From NCBI GenBank assembly GCA_947457715.1, contig CANGXK010000033.1, positions 1 to 12,476 of the forward strand: a stretch of 12,476 bases of DNA, read 5' to 3'. The stretch is from Gemmatimonadota bacterium. GTDB taxonomy: Bacteria; Gemmatimonadota; Gemmatimonadetes; Gemmatimonadales; Gemmatimonadaceae. How positions within the stretch are numbered: the first letter of the stretch is position 1; the number at the start of each line of letters is the position of its first letter. The position numbers and the translations under genes were made by a program. Positions 7,667 to 12,476 of the stretch are shown here, piece by piece. The notes beneath the pieces are model-generated. The model was not told where the DNA came from. It worked only from the letters and a program-made list of their open reading frames with translations, and did not search any database.

Positions 7667-7909
7667 ATGAGCATTTCCGTCCTTCTCTTCGCGTCGTACG
7701 CCGACGCTTTCGGTGCTCGCCGCCTCGAGGTGCCCCTCGGGGCGCCCTGCTTGGTGGCCGACCTTCTGCGCGTGATCCGGACGATGCCCGGTGGTGACCG
7801 CCTACCGGTCGCGCCGCTCATCGCCGTGAATCGGACCTGGGTCAGCGAGGACGTCGCCGTACAGGTCGGTGATGAGATCGCGCTGATTCCTCCGGTTGCC
7901 GGTGGATGA
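7667..7909 (+). CDS. moaD: Molybdopterin synthase small subunit (sulfur carrier)
   Basis: An 80-residue ubiquitin-fold protein that carries sulfur as a C-terminal thiocarboxylate and gives it to cyclic pyranopterin monophosphate within molybdopterin synthase. The family hallmark, a C-terminal Gly-Gly, is present (PPVAGG, 75-80), preceded by the usual GDEIALIPPVAGG. The ATG at 7667 yields MSISVLLFASYAD; a start at 7646 would add 7 residues and remove any leader. No Shine-Dalgarno is seen, and the ATG sits 9 bases after a TATCTT box, so a very short or leaderless transcript is possible. The stop overlaps moaE by ATGA. ThiS-like carriers also end in GG, but the moaE and moaA neighbours decide for MoaD. 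Confidence 0.92.
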   Translation: MSISVLLFASYADAFGARRLEVPLGAPCLVADLLRVIRTMPGGDRLPVAPLIAVNRTWVSEDVAVQVGDEIALIPPVAGG

Positions 7910-8355
7910 CGGCGCCAGAGAGTGGCGTGTTGCATGTGGCAATCGTGTCAGCTCCGATCGATGTCAGCGCGCTGATGTCCCGTGCGCAGGCGCCCGGTGT
8001 TGGCGCCGTGTCGTTGTTTTTGGGCACCGTGCGCGACCTGAACGATGGGAAACCGGTCAGTGGTATGGAGTACGAGGCGTACGCCCCAATGGCCGAGGCG
8101 GAGCTGAGGGCGATCGCAGAGGAGACCTGCGGGCGTATTCCCGGGTTGCGACTCGTGGTGGAACACCGTGTTGGTACGCTCGCGATCGGCGAGGCGAGCG
8201 TTGCCATTGTGGCAGCGCACGCGCACCGCGCGCAGGCGATGGACGCGGCGCGCGACGTCATCGAATCGCTCAAGCAGCGCGTACCGATCTGGAAGCGCGA
8301 ACACTATCTCAGCGGCGATCGCGAGTGGCTTGATCCGACCAAGGGGCGGTCATGA
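7906..8355 (+). CDS. moaE: Molybdopterin synthase catalytic subunit
   Basis: Large subunit of molybdopterin synthase; inserts two sulfurs into precursor Z using MoaD thiocarboxylate. Its 149 residues match the family. Visible motifs: GAVSLFLGTVRD (33-44), GMEYEAYAPMAE (53-64), HRVGTLAIGEASVAI (87-101), HAHRAQAMDAARDVIESLKQ (105-124) and VPIWKREHY (126-134). Lys123 and Lys130 line up with the active-site lysines of MoaE in the LK...WKRE segment. The ATG at 7906 shares bases with the moaD stop (ATGA), and its own stop shares bases with the moaA ATG, so the subunits are likely translated in a coupled way. Confidence 0.97.
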   Translation: MTAPESGVLHVAIVSAPIDVSALMSRAQAPGVGAVSLFLGTVRDLNDGKPVSGMEYEAYAPMAEAELRAIAEETCGRIPGLRLVVEHRVGTLAIGEASVAIVAAHAHRAQAMDAARDVIESLKQRVPIWKREHYLSGDREWLDPTKGRS

Positions 8356-9362
8356 GCACGCCCGTTGCGTCCCCCCCGGTACTTGGCGAGTCGCACGATC
8401 AGTTCGGTCGGAAGATCGAGTACCTGCGCATCTCCGTCACCGATCGCTGCAACTTCCGTTGCCAGTACTGCATGCCGCTGGAAGGACTGCCCTGGCTTCC
8501 GAAGAACGAGATCCTGCGGTACGAGGAGATCGCCGAGGTCGTTCGGCAGCTTGCCCCGCTCGGGCTCCGGCGTCTTCGCATTACCGGAGGCGAGCCGACG
8601 ATCCGGCCGAAGCTGGCGACGCTGGTGCGGATGCTCCGCGACGTTCCGGGGATCGAGGACATCGCGCTCTCGACGAACGGCGTGAAGTTGCCGACCATGT
8701 CCGCCGAACTCGCCGATGCCGGACTCGATCGCGTCAACATCAGCGCGGATTCGCTCCGGCCCGACCGCGTCGTGACAATCGCCCGGCGCGATCTCGACTT
8801 TGACCTGGTCACCTCGGCGAGGGCGGCTCAGGCGGCCGGACTCGGGCCGATCAAGATCAATGTGGTCGTGATGCGCGGGATCAACGACGACGAAATCGCC
8901 GATTTCGCCGCGCTGACGCGCGAGAACCCGTGGCACGTTCGGTTCATCGAGCTCATGCCCGTGGGTGAACTCCGTGAGCTCACCTTCGATCATGTCGTGC
9001 CGACCGATGAGGTGCTCGCTCGGGTGCGCGCTGTGGCCGCGCTAGAGCCCGACAGCGGCCCTGCGCGCGGCAACGGTCCCGCGGTCTATTACCGTTATCC
9101 CAAGGCGGCCGGCACGGTCGGGGTCATCACCCCGATGACCCACACGTACTGCGAGCGGTGTAACCGGGTACGACTCACCGCCGATGGCCGCTTGCGGACC
9201 TGCCTGTTCGGTGATCATGAAGTCCTGCTGCGCGACGCGCTTCGTCGCGGGGATCCCCTCGCGCCGCTTTTTCTGCAGGCGCTTGCCGACAAGCCGAAGG
9301 CGCACGACTTGCTGCAGATGCGGGTGGGCGGTTTGCGGGCGCTCAGTCAGGTCGGCGGCTGA
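8352..9362 (+). CDS. moaA: GTP 3',8-cyclase (radical SAM, molybdenum cofactor step 1)
   Basis: Radical SAM enzyme turning GTP into 3',8-cyclo-7,8-dihydro-GTP, the first step of molybdenum cofactor synthesis. Its 336 residues match the family. The N-terminal cluster motif CNFRCQYC (33-40) gives Cys33, Cys37 and Cys40 for the SAM-binding [4Fe-4S]; ITGGEP (77-82) is the SAM-contact GGEP. The second, GTP-binding [4Fe-4S] is held by CERC (267-270) and Cys284. The C-terminal Gly-Gly tail, functionally required in MoaA, is kept (SQVGG). The ATG at 8352 overlaps the moaE stop and is preceded by AAGGGG (8341-8346) at 5 bases, a good ribosome binding site. moaC, which converts the product to cyclic pyranopterin, is not in the window. 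Confidence 0.98.
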   Translation: MSTPVASPPVLGESHDQFGRKIEYLRISVTDRCNFRCQYCMPLEGLPWLPKNEILRYEEIAEVVRQLAPLGLRRLRITGGEPTIRPKLATLVRMLRDVPGIEDIALSTNGVKLPTMSAELADAGLDRVNISADSLRPDRVVTIARRDLDFDLVTSARAAQAAGLGPIKINVVVMRGINDDEIADFAALTRENPWHVRFIELMPVGELRELTFDHVVPTDEVLARVRAVAALEPDSGPARGNGPAVYYRYPKAAGTVGVITPMTHTYCERCNRVRLTADGRLRTCLFGDHEVLLRDALRRGDPLAPLFLQALADKPKAHDLLQMRVGGLRALSQVGG

Positions 9363-10482
<1,120 letters not shown>

Positions 10483-10497
10483 TTCTGACGGGACTGA

Positions 10498-10534
10498 CGC
10501 GTTCACCACGGTGAGCGCGCCGGTTTCTTCTTCT
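10498..10534 (+). terminator. Intrinsic terminator after mdh
   Basis: Arms cgcgttcacc (10498-10507) and ggtgagcgcg (10510-10519) pair with one G-T, best drawn as a 9-bp stem with a CACG tetraloop. A T-rich tail follows (tttcttcttct, 10524-10534). It starts 15 bases after the mdh stop and ends just 10 bases before the sdhC ATG. Confidence 0.75.
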
Positions 10535-10544
10535 CACCCCGCCT

Positions 10545-11267
10545 ATGTACGTTCTCTCGCGTTTCTGGCAAAGCACGATCGGTAAGAAGATCGTGATGGC
10601 GGTGACCGGGATCATCGGGATCCTGTTCGTCATCGGCCACATGTCCGGCAATCTGCTCATGTTCAAGGGGCAGGATGCCATGGCGCAGTATGCGCTCCTG
10701 CTGCGCACGAGCATGCCGCTCCTCTGGGCAGTTCGCGTCGGTCTGATCGCCGCCGTCGTCCTGCACGCGGTTGCCGCGTATCAGCTCACGATGGTCTCGC
10801 GCGCCGCGCGCCCGGAAGGGTATGCCGAGCGTCGTCCGCAGGTCACCACGTTCGCCGCGCGCACGATCCGCTGGGGCGGCGTGCTGATTCTGGTGTTCAT
10901 CGTGGCGCACCTGGTGCAGCTCACCATCGGCGCGGTGCATCCGGATTTCACGCATCTCGATCCGTACAACAACGTGCGCATCCTGCTGTCGAATCCGCTG
11001 ATGGCGGCGTTCTATGTGCTGGCGATGGCGGCCCTCGGTCTGCACCTGTACCACGGCAGCTGGGCCGTCGTGCGCACACTCGGCGTGGCCCGACCGTCGG
11101 CGCAGCCACTCAAGCGTCGCGTGGCGCTGGCCATTGCGATCATTGTCGCCGCCGGTTTCATGATCATCCCGATCGCCGCGGTGCTCGGCAAGTTTGCGCC
11201 GGCACCACCGCTTGCCGAATCGTCGGCGGCCACTGCGCTGACGACGCCCGTTGCGGAGACCCACTGA
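10545..11267 (+). CDS. sdhC: Succinate dehydrogenase cytochrome b subunit (b558 type)
   Basis: Di-heme membrane anchor of succinate:quinone oxidoreductase, passing electrons from SdhAB to the quinone pool. The 240 residues form five hydrophobic helices, about 15-35, 57-82, 108-130, 150-174 and 192-214. His32 (GHMSGNL), His74 (VLHAVAAYQ), His122 (VAHLVQL) and His167 or His170 (GLHLYHGSW) sit at the spacing of the four heme ligands in Bacillus SdhC. One protein with all the ligands replaces the separate SdhC and SdhD of proteobacterial enzymes and suggests a type B, menaquinone-linked complex. The Ala/Pro-rich tail (about 217-240) is outside the fold. The ATG at 10545 has no Shine-Dalgarno and lies just after the mdh terminator. 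sdhA follows after 1 base. Confidence 0.94.
   Translation: MYVLSRFWQSTIGKKIVMAVTGIIGILFVIGHMSGNLLMFKGQDAMAQYALLLRTSMPLLWAVRVGLIAAVVLHAVAAYQLTMVSRAARPEGYAERRPQVTTFAARTIRWGGVLILVFIVAHLVQLTIGAVHPDFTHLDPYNNVRILLSNPLMAAFYVLAMAALGLHLYHGSWAVVRTLGVARPSAQPLKRRVALAIAIIVAAGFMIIPIAAVLGKFAPAPPLAESSAATALTTPVAETH
11255..11258 (+). promoter_or_regulatory. Shine-Dalgarno site of sdhA
   Basis: GGAG inside the last codons of sdhC, 10 bases before the sdhA ATG at 11269. It confirms that ATG as the start. Confidence 0.5.
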
Positions 11268-11268
11268 T

Positions 11269-12476
11269 ATGCTCGACCTGAACGCAAAGACTCCGAGCGG
11301 TCCCCTCGAGCAGAAGTGGGATCAGCATCGCTTCGCGATGAAGCTGGTGAATCCGGCCAATAAGCGCCGGCACAACGTGATCGTGGTCGGTGCCGGTCTC
11401 GCCGGTGCCTCGGCGGCGGCCAGCATGTCGGAGCTCGGGTACAACGTGTCGTGTTTCGTGTACCACGACACGCCGCGCCGAGCGCACTCGATTGCCGCGC
11501 AGGGCGGCATCAACGCCGCCAAGAACTACCAGAACGACGGCGATTCCATCCGCCGGCTGTTTTACGACACCATCAAGGGCGGCGACTTCCGCGCTCGTGA
11601 AGCGAATGTGTACCGCTTGGCGCAGCTCTCGGTGAACATCATCGATCAGTGCGTCGCGCAGGGCGTGCCGTTCGCCCGCGAGTACGGTGGCCTACTGGCC
11701 AACCGGTCGTTCGGCGGCGCGCAGGTCTCGCGCACGTTCTACGCGCGTGGACAAACCGGTCAGCAGCTGCTGCTCGGTGCGTATTCGGCGCTTGAGCGCC
11801 AGATTGCCCTCAAGGGCGTGCAAATGCACACGTTCGAAGAGATGCTCGACGTGGTCGTCATCGACGGGCATGCGCGCGGGATCGTGACGCGCAATCTGCT
11901 CACCGGCAAGATCACGTCGCACGCGGCCGATGCCGTGGTGCTCGCCACGGGCGGGTATGGCAACGTGTTCTACCTCAGCACGAACGCCATGCTGTCGAAC
12001 ACGACGGCCACGTGGCGTGCGTACAAGAAGGGCGCGGCGTTCGCCAACCCGTGCTACACGCAGATCCACCCCACCTGCATTCCTGTGAGCGGCGACCATC
12101 AGTCGAAGCTCACGCTCATGTCGGAATCGCTTCGCAACGACGGACGCGTGTGGGTGCCGATCAAGCGGGGGGACAATCGCGCACCGGCCGCCATCCCGGA
12201 AGCGGAGCGCGATTACTTCCTGGAGCGGAAGTATCCGAGCTTCGGCAACCTGGCGCCGCGAGATATTTCGTCGCGTGCCGCCAAGGAAGCCTGTGATGAT
12301 GGTCGCGGTGTCGGCCCGGGCGGGCTGGGCGTGTATCTGGATTTCGCGGATGCCATCAAGCGCCTCGGCAAGGACACGATTGCCGAACGCTACGGCAATC
12401 TGTTCGACATGTACCAGCGTATCACGGATGAGAATCCGTATGAGCGGCCGATGCGTATCTACCCGGCTGTGCACTA
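11269..12476 (+). CDS. sdhA: Succinate dehydrogenase flavoprotein subunit (partial, runs off the window end)
   Basis: Covalent-FAD subunit that oxidises succinate to fumarate. The first 402 codons are present; the frame is still open at the last base, so the C terminus (roughly a third) is missing only because the window ends. The FAD fold begins after a 35-residue N-terminal extension: [14 protein letters not shown] (37-50). [14 protein letters not shown] (71-84) carries His73, the expected FAD attachment. TQIHPTC (264-270) with His267 and the PRDISSRA segment (330-337) with Arg331 and Arg336 form the dicarboxylate site. The N-terminal extension and direct coupling to a one-piece SdhC fit the b558-type (Bacteroidetes, Actinobacteria-like) enzymes. 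ATG 11269 is 1 base after the sdhC stop. Fumarate reductase of the same type cannot be ruled out by sequence. sdhB is expected downstream. Confidence 0.97.
   Translation, partial: MLDLNAKTPSGPLEQKWDQHRFAMKLVNPANKRRHNVIVVGAGLAGASAAASMSELGYNVSCFVYHDTPRRAHSIAAQGGINAAKNYQNDGDSIRRLFYDTIKGGDFRAREANVYRLAQLSVNIIDQCVAQGVPFAREYGGLLANRSFGGAQVSRTFYARGQTGQQLLLGAYSALERQIALKGVQMHTFEEMLDVVVIDGHARGIVTRNLLTGKITSHAADAVVLATGGYGNVFYLSTNAMLSNTTATWRAYKKGAAFANPCYTQIHPTCIPVSGDHQSKLTLMSESLRNDGRVWVPIKRGDNRAPAAIPEAERDYFLERKYPSFGNLAPRDISSRAAKEACDDGRGVGPGGLGVYLDFADAIKRLGKDTIAERYGNLFDMYQRITDENPYERPMRIYPAVH

Noticed and set aside
11692..12474. Minus-strand reading frame (260 residues) opposite sdhA
   Set aside because: Antisense to the sdhA flavin and active-site region, with no start signals or domain of its own.

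Overview
The window is about 12.5 kb of GC-rich bacterial chromosome (third codon positions strongly G/C), densely packed with housekeeping genes that all lie on the + strand. The best guess at the source is a Gemmatimonas-like member of the Gemmatimonadota, or another GC-rich, menaquinone-using aerobe. This rests on GC-rich codon use, a two-gene-type (SdhC/SdhA) succinate dehydrogenase start, an LDH-like malate dehydrogenase and the frequent lack of Shine-Dalgarno sites. It is inference; no rRNA or other decisive marker is present.

Layout. (1) 30-2279: a tight run of a YwlE-type low-molecular-weight phosphatase, shikimate dehydrogenase (aroE) and the ComF phosphoribosyltransferase-like protein; aroE and comF overlap by a GTGA junction. 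(2) 2285-5429: the lower-glycolysis block gap, pgk, tpiA, with a strong perfect hairpin between gap and pgk. (3) 5587-7081: secG and carA, separated by only 7 bases. A 157-base gap with a 19-bp tandem repeat lies before secG. (4) 7199-7543: a single HU/IHF-family gene with its own leader hairpin and a good intrinsic terminator. (5) 7667-9362: a compact moaD-moaE-moaA molybdopterin operon joined by ATGA overlaps. (6) 9553-10482: mdh, followed by a terminator. (7) 10545 to the window end: sdhC and the first 402 codons of sdhA; sdhB would be expected beyond the edge.

The genes cover central carbon flow (triose phosphates to 1,3-bisphosphoglycerate and 3-phosphoglycerate, malate/oxaloacetate, succinate oxidation into the quinone pool), aromatic amino-acid and carbamoyl-phosphate synthesis, cofactor synthesis, protein export, nucleoid structure and DNA uptake. 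Every gap between genes is under 200 bases.

I found no prophage, transposon, CRISPR array, defence island, tRNA or rRNA, and no convincing undescribed system. The points most worth a second look are the arginine-phosphatase signature in the first gene, the hairpins before HU and between gap and pgk, the repeat plus sigma-54-like element before secG, and the palindrome in front of moaD.
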